5,344 bases of DNA from Lysobacteraceae bacterium (GTDB lineage: Bacteria; Pseudomonadota; Gammaproteobacteria; Xanthomonadales; Xanthomonadaceae). Of this stretch, positions 1 through 5,344 are shown in pieces. The first letter of the stretch is position 1, and every line of letters begins with the position of its first letter. Position numbers and translations under genes: made by a program. The stretch spans positions 2,666 through 8,009 of the forward strand of contig DMHI01000173.1 in the NCBI GenBank assembly GCA_003449515.1, written 5' to 3'. The notes under the pieces are model-generated. The model was not told the origin of the DNA. It made no database searches and saw nothing but the letters and a program-made list of their open reading frames with translations.

Positions 1-665
1 TAAGCGCGAATTGTGAGTAACTGCGGCATGATCTCGAGCCTCGCGGACAACGTTTCGTCGGTGGCGAGATGGAAAGCCGCGTCGCCGTAGGTCATCGCCG
101 CAGCCTCGATGGGACTGCGCAGGACGCGATCGAGCAGGCCCCGGGGGTTCCGCGTCCGGTCGTCGATGCGAACCCCGAGCGCCCTGAGCGCACGCGCGGA
201 CTCCGAGCCCGGGACGGCGGCGATCGGGCTGCGCAGATTGCGGAGCACCTCGGCCACCGTCTCGCCCTGCACGACATCACGCTCGCGGACCACGGCCACA
301 CCATCGACGAATAGTGCGCGGCGATCGCCCTCGGACGCCCCCGGCGGAAACGCGCCGACCCAGGCGACGGTGTCAGCAAACGCGACGCCGAGCATGCCGT
401 CGTACCGGCCATTGGCTACGGCGAGCTGGCAGTCCGAGGCATCCATTGAGGTGAAGTCGAAACGCAGGCCCAAGGCGTCTGCCACCGAACGCATCCGGGC
501 GAGGGCCTCGCCTCGGCCGTCCGGCCCGAGCCAATAGGAGTCCATCTTGGCCTCGTAGCAGAAGCTCAGCGCCACGGGTGCGGGCACCGCGTCGGCATCA
601 GCCACCGCCGGCGCGCCCGACAGAAGGCCCACCGACAGCAGACCCGCAAAGCACAGCCTACGCAT
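1..665 (-). CDS. Periplasmic substrate-binding protein, type 2 fold (SBP_bac_3-like), 3' end outside the window
   Basis: The frame is open from ATG 665-663 to the left edge: 221 codons, then two bases (TA), so the true end is not seen. Related proteins are about 240-280 aa, so some 20-50 residues are probably missing, although a stop right at the edge is possible. Residues 1-22 form a signal peptide (MRRLCFAGLLSVGLLSG, with A-V-A at 20-22), which implies export to the periplasm. The mature part has the bilobed binding-protein pattern: a first strand at 31-37, helix 53-66 (ALARMRSVADALG), strand LRFDF at 67-71, C-x-L-A-V-A-x-G-x-Y-D-G at 79-90, and lobe-2 segments including IAAVPGSESARAL at 148-160 and MTYGDAAFHL at 191-200. 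The residue matching the carboxylate-binding Arg of amino-acid-binding members is Ala101, so the ligand may not be a typical amino acid. GGAG at 678-675 lies 9 nt before the ATG and supports this start. The gene uses TTA, CTA and TCA codons, which the neighbouring receptor gene avoids. The ligand is unknown and no permease gene is visible. Confidence 0.8.
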   Translation of the reverse strand, partial: MRRLCFAGLLSVGLLSGAPAVADADAVPAPVALSFCYEAKMDSYWLGPDGRGEALARMRSVADALGLRFDFTSMDASDCQLAVANGRYDGMLGVAFADTVAWVGAFPPGASEGDRRALFVDGVAVVRERDVVQGETVAEVLRNLRSPIAAVPGSESARALRALGVRIDDRTRNPRGLLDRVLRSPIEAAAMTYGDAAFHLATDETLSARLEIMPQLLTIRA

Positions 666-678
666 TGTCACGCACTCC

Positions 679-709
679 AAAAAAGTGCCCGCGAACAAGT
701 CGCGGGCAC
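679..709 (-). terminator. Rho-independent terminator after the TonB-dependent receptor gene
   Basis: Read on the minus strand, a perfect 10-bp GC-rich stem (GTGCCCGCGA at 709-700 pairing with TCGCGGGCAC at 694-685) encloses a 5-nt loop and is followed at once by six T (684-679). It starts 73 nt past the receptor stop codon. On the plus strand there is no T-tract, so it acts in one direction only. The T-tract runs straight into GGAG at 678-675, the ribosome binding site of the substrate-binding-protein gene, so that gene depends on readthrough or on a promoter not recognised here. Confidence 0.9.
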
Positions 710-734
710 GAATCCATCAGGTTTCGGCCCCCAT

Positions 735-759
735 GCCCTCCAGCATGATGCCGGAGGGC
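735..759 (-). repeat. Perfect-stem hairpin in the receptor 3' untranslated region
   Basis: GCCCTCC (759-753) pairs with GGAGGGC (741-735). Inside this, a G-T wobble and three more pairs (GCA with TGC) close on a TCA loop, giving about 11 stacked pairs. It lies between the receptor stop codon and the intrinsic terminator and has no T-tract of its own. It may block 3' exonucleases or help fold the terminator; that role is inferred. Confidence 0.7.
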
Positions 760-782
760 GCGGGTAACCGATGTGCCCTAGG

Positions 783-3611
783 TCAGAACTTCACCGTCGC
801 ACCGAAGGTGTAGAAACGGCCGATGGTGTCGTAGTACTGCGGGAAGGTGTTGCCGCTGTTCACGCCCGTACCGGCGATGGTGTTGCCCACCACTGGCGGC
901 TGGCGGTCGGTCACGTTGGCGATCGACAGGTTCAGGCGGATCTGTTCGCTGGCCTGCCACGAGGCGCCGAGGTCGAGGTAGTTCATCGACCCGATGCTCG
1001 CGAAAGCCGGGAGGAACACCTGGCCACCCGGCTCCTCGGTGATGCCGCCGAGGTGGCGGACGTTGGCACTGACCGAGAAATCGCTGTAGACCCAGGTGGT
1101 GCGGAAGTTCGCCTTGAAGTCATGCAGCACGCCGCACGAGACGCTGTAGTAGCCATTGCAATCGCGGTTGATCGAGGTCGGCGTCGCCTGGAAGAACCAG
1201 TCGTTGACCCGGGTGGCGTTCAGGCCGAAGTCCAAGCGACCGAAGTCACCGAGGTCCCACAGGTAGCTGACGCCGAGATCGATACCGTCGGTCTGGATGA
1301 CGCCCAGGTTCGACGACACCAGCGAGATGCCGCGGGACTCGGCGCCGCTGAAGGTGCCGTTGAGCGGGTTGCGGCCGATCAGGGCGCAGTCGGCGGCGTT
1401 GCGGTTGGTGTAGCAGCCGGTGAGGATGTCGTTGACCGATGGGCTGGAAACCGCGCCGGTCACTTCGATGTCGTAGTGGTCGAGCGTGACCGCCAGGTTC
1501 TCGATGAAGGACGGCGTCCACACGATGCCGATGGTACGCGTATCGGCGATTTCCGGGCGGAGGTTCGGGTTGCCGCCCGTGAGCACGTTGACTTGGCCGG
1601 CCGACGGCTGCGACAGCGAGCCGAACACCGCAGCCGGCACGCCCGTGGCGAGGCAGAGGTCACGCGGCGCGGTCGGGGTGGCACCAGCGCAGGGGTCGAC
1701 GGCCAGGTTGCTCAGGCCGGTGGTCTGCGGATTGAACAGCTCACCGACGTTGGGCGCTCGGGTGGCACGCTGCTGCAGGGCGCGGAAACGCAGGCCCTCG
1801 ATCGGCGTCCATTCACCGCCGAACTTGTGGGTGTTGTACGAGGTGGAGTTGCCCGCGGTCTCGAAGGTACTGCGGCGGAAGCCGCCCTCGAACGACAACG
1901 AGTAGGCCCAAGCTGCGTCGTTGATGATCGGGGCGATCAGCTCGAAGTAGCCTTCGGTCAGCTCGAAGCCACCACGGCGATCCGGCGTCGGGGCACCGGT
2001 GCCCAGAACTTCGGCCTGGATCTGCGAAGAGGCGTCCGACTTCGTGCCCGCCGACACCGTGCGGTGCTCGGCACCCACGGCGACATTGATCGGGAAGGTC
2101 GCCCACGGGCTCATGACGGCATCGCCGAGGTCGCCAACCAGCGAACCGCCGAGAACGTCCTGGGTGACCGTCTGCTGCAGCAGCGTATCGAGGTTGATGA
2201 AGCGCAGCATCGCCGGCGTGATCGAACCCTCGGGGCCGAAGAGGTTGAGCGGCACGCAGCCGTTGGCGGTGTTGGTGCAGGCCGTAGTGCTGAGCGCACG
2301 CAGGGCCTGCTGGACGCGCGAGTTCGAACCCCAGTTCACGCGCGACTGGACCTGGTCCGCCTCGCCGAACGAGTAATACGCGTCATAGCGCCAGTTCTCG
2401 AACACATAGCCCTTCATACCGACCGTGCCCTGGAACAGCTTGTTCTCGAAGCTGTTGAGACGCGGGCCGAGTTCGGTGAAACGGCGACCCAGCGCCACCG
2501 TGGCCTCCGTGGGGTTGCCGACGACGCAATCTGCCGCGGCGACACCAGCGATCGCACAAAGCTGCTGGCGGGCGAGCGCCGGGAGGAAGGGATTGCCGAC
2601 CGGCACGCGATAGTTGTTGAAGAACGTACCGGAGGGCGCCAACTGGGTAAAGACGTCGCTGCGGACGTACATGATCTCGGCGTAGGCTTCGTGGTCGTCA
2701 TTGATAACGAAGCTGGCGAGACCCGTGGCCTGCAGCCGGTTCAGTGGGGTCTGGAACAGGTTCAGCGGGTTGAAGTTGAAGGCGTTGTTGCAGGTGGTAC
2801 GGAAGGCGCCGTCCGGGCACAGGCCGCCAAGGCCACCCAGCGCCGTCACCGGCACGCCGGTGCCCGAGCCCTGCGGCAGGCCATTGACCGACGACAGCGA
2901 GCTCAGGCCGAACGAGCGACTGCCTTGCAGCACTTCCTGCGTCTCGGTATGGCCGACGCTGATCACCGCGTTGCCGCGGCCTTCGGCGAAGTTGCCGCCG
3001 ATGGTGACGTCGATCCGCTGGCGGTCGCCGTCCTTCTCGGCCGACTGACCCCACTGCGCGGCGATCTCGGCGCCTTCGAAGTCACGCTTGAGGATGAAGT
3101 TCACCACGCCCGACACCGCGTCAGCGCCGTACACGGCCGAGGCACCACCCGAGATGATCTCGACGCGCTCGATCAGCGACACCGGGATGGCGTTGGTGTC
3201 GACCACGCCGGCCAGATCGAACGGCACCAAGCGGCGGCCGTTGACGAGAACGAGGGTGCGGTTGGCGCCGAGGCCGCGCAGGTCGATGGTGGCACCACCG
3301 CCGCTGCCGTTGTTGGTGCCGGGACCGATGGCGGGCACCAGGGCCGGCAGCTCGCGGAGGAAATCCTCGATGGCGACGACCTGCTTGATCTGCAGCTCTT
3401 CCGCGGTCACTTCCGTGATCGGGCTGCTGGCGACGATGCCGGGCGAGACAATGCGCGTGCCGGTCACCTGGATCACATCGAGACGCTGCGGTTCTTCGGC
3501 GGACGCCTCGGCCGGGCCAGCGGTTTGCGAGAAAGCGGGCGCGACCGCCAGGGTGGCGCCAGCGAGGAGGGCGAAGCGAATGGCTCGCGACAGCTGCTTG
3601 ATGTCCGACAT
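783..3611 (-). CDS. TonB-dependent outer-membrane receptor, 942 aa, substrate unknown
   Basis: This encodes a 22-strand-barrel type transporter that takes up a scarce solute across the outer membrane using TonB-ExbBD energy. ATG 3611-3609 is chosen because GGAG (3624-3621) lies 9 nt upstream and a signal peptide follows directly (residues 1-28: MSDIKQLSRAIRF, then a hydrophobic core ending APAFS, with Q29 as likely mature start). The TonB box is near 44-51 (LDVIQVTG). The plug domain covers about 60-185, with DLRGLGANRTLVLVNGRRLV around 110-127 and IERVEIISGGASAVYGADA around 148-166. The barrel fills the rest and includes RATRAPNVGELF (615-626) and GGNPNLRPE (679-687), both common barrel signatures, and a late strand IRLNLSIANVTDRQPP. 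The protein ends in Phe (FGATVKF), the usual C-terminal signal for beta-barrel assembly. There is no N-terminal STN signalling domain or carboxypeptidase-like domain, so a FecA-type signalling role is unlikely. All 12 cysteines of the protein fall into six close pairs. Length and architecture fit the large receptors of Xanthomonadales and sphingomonads; the ligand cannot be read from the sequence. Confidence 0.95.
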   Translation of the reverse strand: MSDIKQLSRAIRFALLAGATLAVAPAFSQTAGPAEASAEEPQRLDVIQVTGTRIVSPGIVASSPITEVTAEELQIKQVVAIEDFLRELPALVPAIGPGTNNGSGGGATIDLRGLGANRTLVLVNGRRLVPFDLAGVVDTNAIPVSLIERVEIISGGASAVYGADAVSGVVNFILKRDFEGAEIAAQWGQSAEKDGDRQRIDVTIGGNFAEGRGNAVISVGHTETQEVLQGSRSFGLSSLSSVNGLPQGSGTGVPVTALGGLGGLCPDGAFRTTCNNAFNFNPLNLFQTPLNRLQATGLASFVINDDHEAYAEIMYVRSDVFTQLAPSGTFFNNYRVPVGNPFLPALARQQLCAIAGVAAADCVVGNPTEATVALGRRFTELGPRLNSFENKLFQGTVGMKGYVFENWRYDAYYSFGEADQVQSRVNWGSNSRVQQALRALSTTACTNTANGCVPLNLFGPEGSITPAMLRFINLDTLLQQTVTQDVLGGSLVGDLGDAVMSPWATFPINVAVGAEHRTVSAGTKSDASSQIQAEVLGTGAPTPDRRGGFELTEGYFELIAPIINDAAWAYSLSFEGGFRRSTFETAGNSTSYNTHKFGGEWTPIEGLRFRALQQRATRAPNVGELFNPQTTGLSNLAVDPCAGATPTAPRDLCLATGVPAAVFGSLSQPSAGQVNVLTGGNPNLRPEIADTRTIGIVWTPSFIENLAVTLDHYDIEVTGAVSSPSVNDILTGCYTNRNAADCALIGRNPLNGTFSGAESRGISLVSSNLGVIQTDGIDLGVSYLWDLGDFGRLDFGLNATRVNDWFFQATPTSINRDCNGYYSVSCGVLHDFKANFRTTWVYSDFSVSANVRHLGGITEEPGGQVFLPAFASIGSMNYLDLGASWQASEQIRLNLSIANVTDRQPPVVGNTIAGTGVNSGNTFPQYYDTIGRFYTFGATVKF

Positions 3612-3618
3612 TGAGTTT

Positions 3619-3624
3619 CTCTCC
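3619..3624 (-). promoter_or_regulatory. Ribosome binding site that fixes the receptor start
   Basis: GGAGAG on the minus strand, with its GGAG core (3624-3621) 9 nt before ATG 3611. It decides between this start and a frame extension to TTG 3722, which would add 37 residues lacking signal-peptide character and would begin inside the proposed -35 element. Confidence 0.8.
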
Positions 3625-3635
3625 AGCAAATGGGC

Positions 3636-3668
3636 GGATTCGGGAATCCAGTGATGTGCCGACGGCAC
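3636..3668 (-). repeat. Two small hairpins in the receptor mRNA leader
   Basis: On the minus strand, GTGCC (3668-3664) and GGCAC (3660-3656) form a 5-bp stem with a 3-nt loop. Seven bases later, GGATT (3649-3645) and AATCC (3640-3636) form a second 5-bp stem with loop CCCG. The second stem ends 11 nt before the Shine-Dalgarno sequence. Each is weak alone; a regulatory role is possible but unproven. Confidence 0.45.
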
Positions 3669-3686
3669 CTTGCGGGCGTCCGGCGA

Positions 3687-3732
3687 CAGGTCCGAGCATA
3701 ACGCGATTTTTACTTGATGCAAATCGGACCTG
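3687..3732. repeat. Perfect 9-bp inverted repeat bracketing the receptor promoter
   Basis: CAGGTCCGA (3687-3695) and TCGGACCTG (3724-3732) are exact reverse complements 28 bp apart, with arm centres 37 bp apart. The left arm overlaps the last base of the proposed -10 and the start-site region; the right arm lies just upstream of the proposed -35. A second inverted repeat, CGATTT (3704-3709) and AAATCG (3721-3726), partly overlaps it. The placement suggests paired operator half-sites, but no regulator can be named from the sequence. Confidence 0.5.
3695..3722 (-). promoter_or_regulatory. Candidate sigma-70-type promoter of the receptor gene
   Basis: The minus strand has TTGCAT (3722-3717) as a -35 candidate, a 16-nt spacer that includes an A-run, and TATGCT (3700-3695) as a -10 candidate. 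The -10 matches TATAAT at four of six positions and the -35 matches TTGACA at three. Transcription would start near 3688, giving a leader of about 75 nt. The AT-rich patch stands out in otherwise GC-rich sequence. The -35 is poor, which would suit a promoter that needs an activator. The call rests on sequence alone. Confidence 0.5.
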
Positions 3733-3793
3733 AACAGGCAGGCGCGCTACGGTAGACATCGTAAGAATCGCGACTTCTGGATGCCGCAGCGCA

Positions 3794-4696
3794 TCAATCC
3801 GGCGTCGCTGTATCGCGCCCCGGCACCGCGCCGGCCGGGCGAGCGACCACCGCCACCCGGGCGTTGCCGGAGAAGCTCCGCAGGACTAGCCGCCCGCCCT
3901 CGCCAGTGCCGCCTGCCGCCGGCACCCGCCGGGGCGTCATCGCTTCCGGGATGTCGACCTCGCCACGCGCCAGCAAGGGGATGATCGAGCCGGGCCATGC
4001 CTCGACGAGGTCGATGCGGAGGTCACCGGACAGGCTTTCCAGCAGCACATCGGCGTTGGCGGCCTGACCGAGCCGGAGGGTGATCGCGCCCGCCGTCGAC
4101 GTGGCCCGGACCCGGCGCGGGCTCTCCAGATCGAGGGTGGCCGGCCCGCTGCGAGCGTTCACCGACACGGCGTCCGCGGCGCCGCTCGCCAGCAGGCGAA
4201 CGGCGCTCCCCTCGGCGCGGACATCGCCCGAGGGATCGTCGAGGCGGAGGTCGACCGGGCCGTCGGCGACGATATCGACGGCCGCGAACGCCCCCGCCAC
4301 CCGCGCCTCGGCCGCGCCGCGAACCACGAGACGCCGCGCGCCCACGCCAAGCAGGTCGAGCGAGGCACCGCCAAGGTGGAGGACAAGCGTGGCCTCGGGC
4401 GGCACGCTGATGCGCAGCGCAGCGGGCCGGGGCGACAGACGCTCCGAATCGTCGATGACGAGGACGCGGCGGTCCGCCGACTCGCGCCAGAGCACACGCT
4501 GGCCGGGAGCCAGCGCGGCCTCGAAGCGGACGGCACCCGACGGGCCGGGGCGCACCTGCACCGAGCCCGCCTCGACGCGGAGATGGAAGGCCTGAGCGGC
4601 GGCGAGGGGCCGCTCCTCGGCCACCGCCACCACCCGTGCCGATGCGGGCAGGGCGAGCAGGACAAGACAGGCCAGCGTCAGGCGGGGCGCGCGCAT
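3794..4696 (-). CDS. Secreted DUF4097-like beta-strand-repeat protein, 300 aa
   Basis: The protein starts with a clear signal peptide (hydrophobic core LTLACLVLLALP, ending A18-S19-A20, mature from R21), so it is exported, probably to the periplasm or cell surface. No transmembrane segment follows. Residues about 35-285 are a series of short beta-strands with turns of the type S/A-G-x-hydrophobic-x-hydrophobic: SGDVRA at 156, SGPATLDL at 183, AGAITLRL at 202, SGDLRIDL at 223 and SGNARVAV at 276. Spacing is 19-27 residues in the middle and wider at the end. This pattern is typical of DUF4097 and the related head-GIN domain, which form beta-helix-like folds of unknown biochemical role. Residues 284-300 (Pro/Ala/Asp-rich) look disordered. 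The ATG at 4696 lies 14 nt after the pckG stop, with GAGG (4710-4707) 10 nt upstream, so the two genes are probably cotranscribed. No catalytic residues are recognised. The fold assignment is by pattern only; function is unknown. Confidence 0.75.
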   Translation of the reverse strand: MRAPRLTLACLVLLALPASARVVAVAEERPLAAAQAFHLRVEAGSVQVRPGPSGAVRFEAALAPGQRVLWRESADRRVLVIDDSERLSPRPAALRISVPPEATLVLHLGGASLDLLGVGARRLVVRGAAEARVAGAFAAVDIVADGPVDLRLDDPSGDVRAEGSAVRLLASGAADAVSVNARSGPATLDLESPRRVRATSTAGAITLRLGQAANADVLLESLSGDLRIDLVEAWPGSIIPLLARGEVDIPEAMTPRRVPAAGGTGEGGRLVLRSFSGNARVAVVARPAGAVPGRDTATPD

Positions 4697-4710
4697 GCCG
4701 CCATCGCCTC

Positions 4711-5344
4711 TCAGGCCGCGGCTTTCTTCGCCTCGGTCGCGAGCGCGCTGGCCACGCGCTGGCGTTCGGCTTCCAGCGCGGCCGGCAGGCGCGGGCCGAA
4801 CTCGGCCAAGTATTCGCCGATCGAGGCCATCTCGGCCTGCCAGCCTTCGCGATCAAAGCCGAACAGCACATCGCGCGCTTCATCGCTCAAGCGCAGGCCG
4901 TCGAGGTTGATGTCATCGCGCTTCGGGAACAGGCCCACCGGCGTTTCCACCGCCCCCACCTTGCCCTCGCAGCGCTTCAGCATCCACTCGAGCACGCGCA
5001 GGTTGTCGCCGAAGCCCGGCCACAGGAACTTGCCGTCGCTGCCCTTGCGGAACCAGTTGACGTGGAACATCTTCGGCAGCGAGTCGGCCCTGTTCGCGGG
5101 GTTGCTGCCGAAGCTGAGCCAGTGCGCGAAGTAGTCGGCGAAGTTGTAGCCGCAGAACGGCTTCATCGCCATCGAGTCACGGCGCACCACGCCGACCGCG
5201 CCGGTGGCGGCAGCGGTGGTTTCCGAGGCCATGCCCGCACCCACGAGAACGCCGTGCGTCCAGTCGCGGGCTTCAAACACCAGCGGCACCAACTAGGCGC
5301 GGCGGCCGTATAACACGATCGCCGAGATCGGCACGCCCTGCCGG
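4711..5344 (-). pseudogene. pckG: Phosphoenolpyruvate carboxykinase (GTP), C-terminal third, interrupted by an in-frame TAG
   Basis: GTP-dependent PEP carboxykinase converts oxaloacetate and GTP to PEP, CO2 and GDP, the entry step of gluconeogenesis in the cytosol. The gene enters from the right edge. Its frame reads GVPISAIVLYGRRA, then TAG at 5295-5293, then LVPLVFEARDW and onward without further stops to TGA 4713-4711. The part after the TAG is 193 codons. Family landmarks are clear: the GRR segment that contacts PEP, just before the stop; the mobile lid segment SETTAAATGAVG (23-34 after the TAG); PFCGYNFADYFAHWLSF (45-61); and FHVNWFRKGSDGKFLWPGFG (76-95), whose three Phe (81, 89, 94) have the spacing of the guanine-stacking Phe 517/525/530 of the vertebrate cytosolic enzyme. 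Homology on both sides of the TAG in one frame shows a single nonsense change. The P-loop and metal site would lie outside the window or upstream of the stop. A TTG follows the TAG, but a protein started there would lack the active site. A base-call error or stop readthrough are the alternatives to a true pseudogene. Confidence 0.8.

Noticed and set aside
717..734. Tiny leader ORF (ATG at 734, five codons, MGAET) before the binding-protein gene
   Set aside because: The GGAGG is only 2-4 nt from the ATG and is locked in the 735-759 hairpin. The peptide has no run of regulatory codons.
771..3614. A 947-codon open frame on the plus strand across the whole receptor gene
   Set aside because: It is codon-aligned antisense to the receptor. 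It stays open because the receptor avoids TTA, CTA and TCA codons, whose complements are stops. The product is charged, low-complexity Arg/Ala/Glu/Asp/Val-rich sequence with no recognisable domain, while the minus strand encodes a textbook receptor.
3612..3722. Extending the receptor start to TTG 3722
   Set aside because: The added 37 residues do not resemble a signal peptide, would put the real signal sequence internal, and overlap the proposed promoter. ATG 3611 has a good ribosome binding site.
3733..3793. Terminator after the DUF4097-like gene
   Set aside because: Only a weak 4-bp TACG/CGTA stem and no T-tract were seen, so readthrough into the receptor region remains possible and no terminator is called.
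4667..4696. Lipoprotein signal in the DUF4097-like protein (T-L-A-C at residues 7-10)
   Set aside because: The Cys comes too early, before the hydrophobic core, and a standard A-S-A cleavage site follows at 18-20.
4711..5292. A separate 193-aa protein starting at TTG 5292
   Set aside because: The TTG directly follows the TAG within a continuous enzyme frame and has no ribosome binding site spacing of its own. The piece would lack the catalytic core, so it is better read as the remnant of pckG.
4636..5313. A 225-codon plus-strand frame opposite pckG
   Set aside because: Codon-aligned antisense shadow of a conserved enzyme gene; no domain or ribosome binding site seen.

Overview
This is a high-GC bacterial window in which all four genes lie on the minus strand and are transcribed from right to left. 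The gene content suggests a Gram-negative proteobacterium, plausibly of the Xanthomonadales (Lysobacteraceae/Xanthomonadaceae): a large TonB-dependent receptor of the type expanded in that order, a GTP-type PEP carboxykinase and a periplasmic solute-binding protein. The lineage is inferred from family resemblance; no rRNA or tRNA is present to confirm it.

Layout in transcription order. (1) 5344-4711: the last third of a GTP-dependent phosphoenolpyruvate carboxykinase (pckG), running in from beyond the right edge and broken by an in-frame TAG at 5295-5293. (2) 4696-3794: a secreted DUF4097-like beta-strand-repeat protein of 300 aa, 14 nt after the pckG stop and so probably cotranscribed with it. 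(3) 3793-3612: an intergenic region with a plausible promoter for the receptor gene, bracketed by a perfect 9-bp inverted repeat, and two small hairpins in the leader. (4) 3611-783: a complete 942-aa TonB-dependent outer-membrane receptor. (5) 782-666: a 3' region with a strong hairpin and then a clear intrinsic terminator, whose T-tract directly abuts the ribosome binding site of the next gene. (6) 665-1: a periplasmic substrate-binding protein (type 2 fold, SBP_bac_3-like), which runs off the left edge.

How the genes may work together. The receptor and the solute-binding protein could be consecutive steps in uptake of one compound across the outer membrane and periplasm. That rests only on adjacency: no inner-membrane permease, ATPase or TonB gene is visible, and a terminator separates the two genes. 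pckG (gluconeogenesis) and the DUF4097-like gene form a separate transcription unit on spacing. No mobile element, CRISPR array, RNA gene or obvious new multi-gene system was found. The points most worth a second look are the nonsense codon in pckG, the promoter-bracketing inverted repeat, the terminator fused to a ribosome binding site, and the strict pairing of all twelve receptor cysteines.
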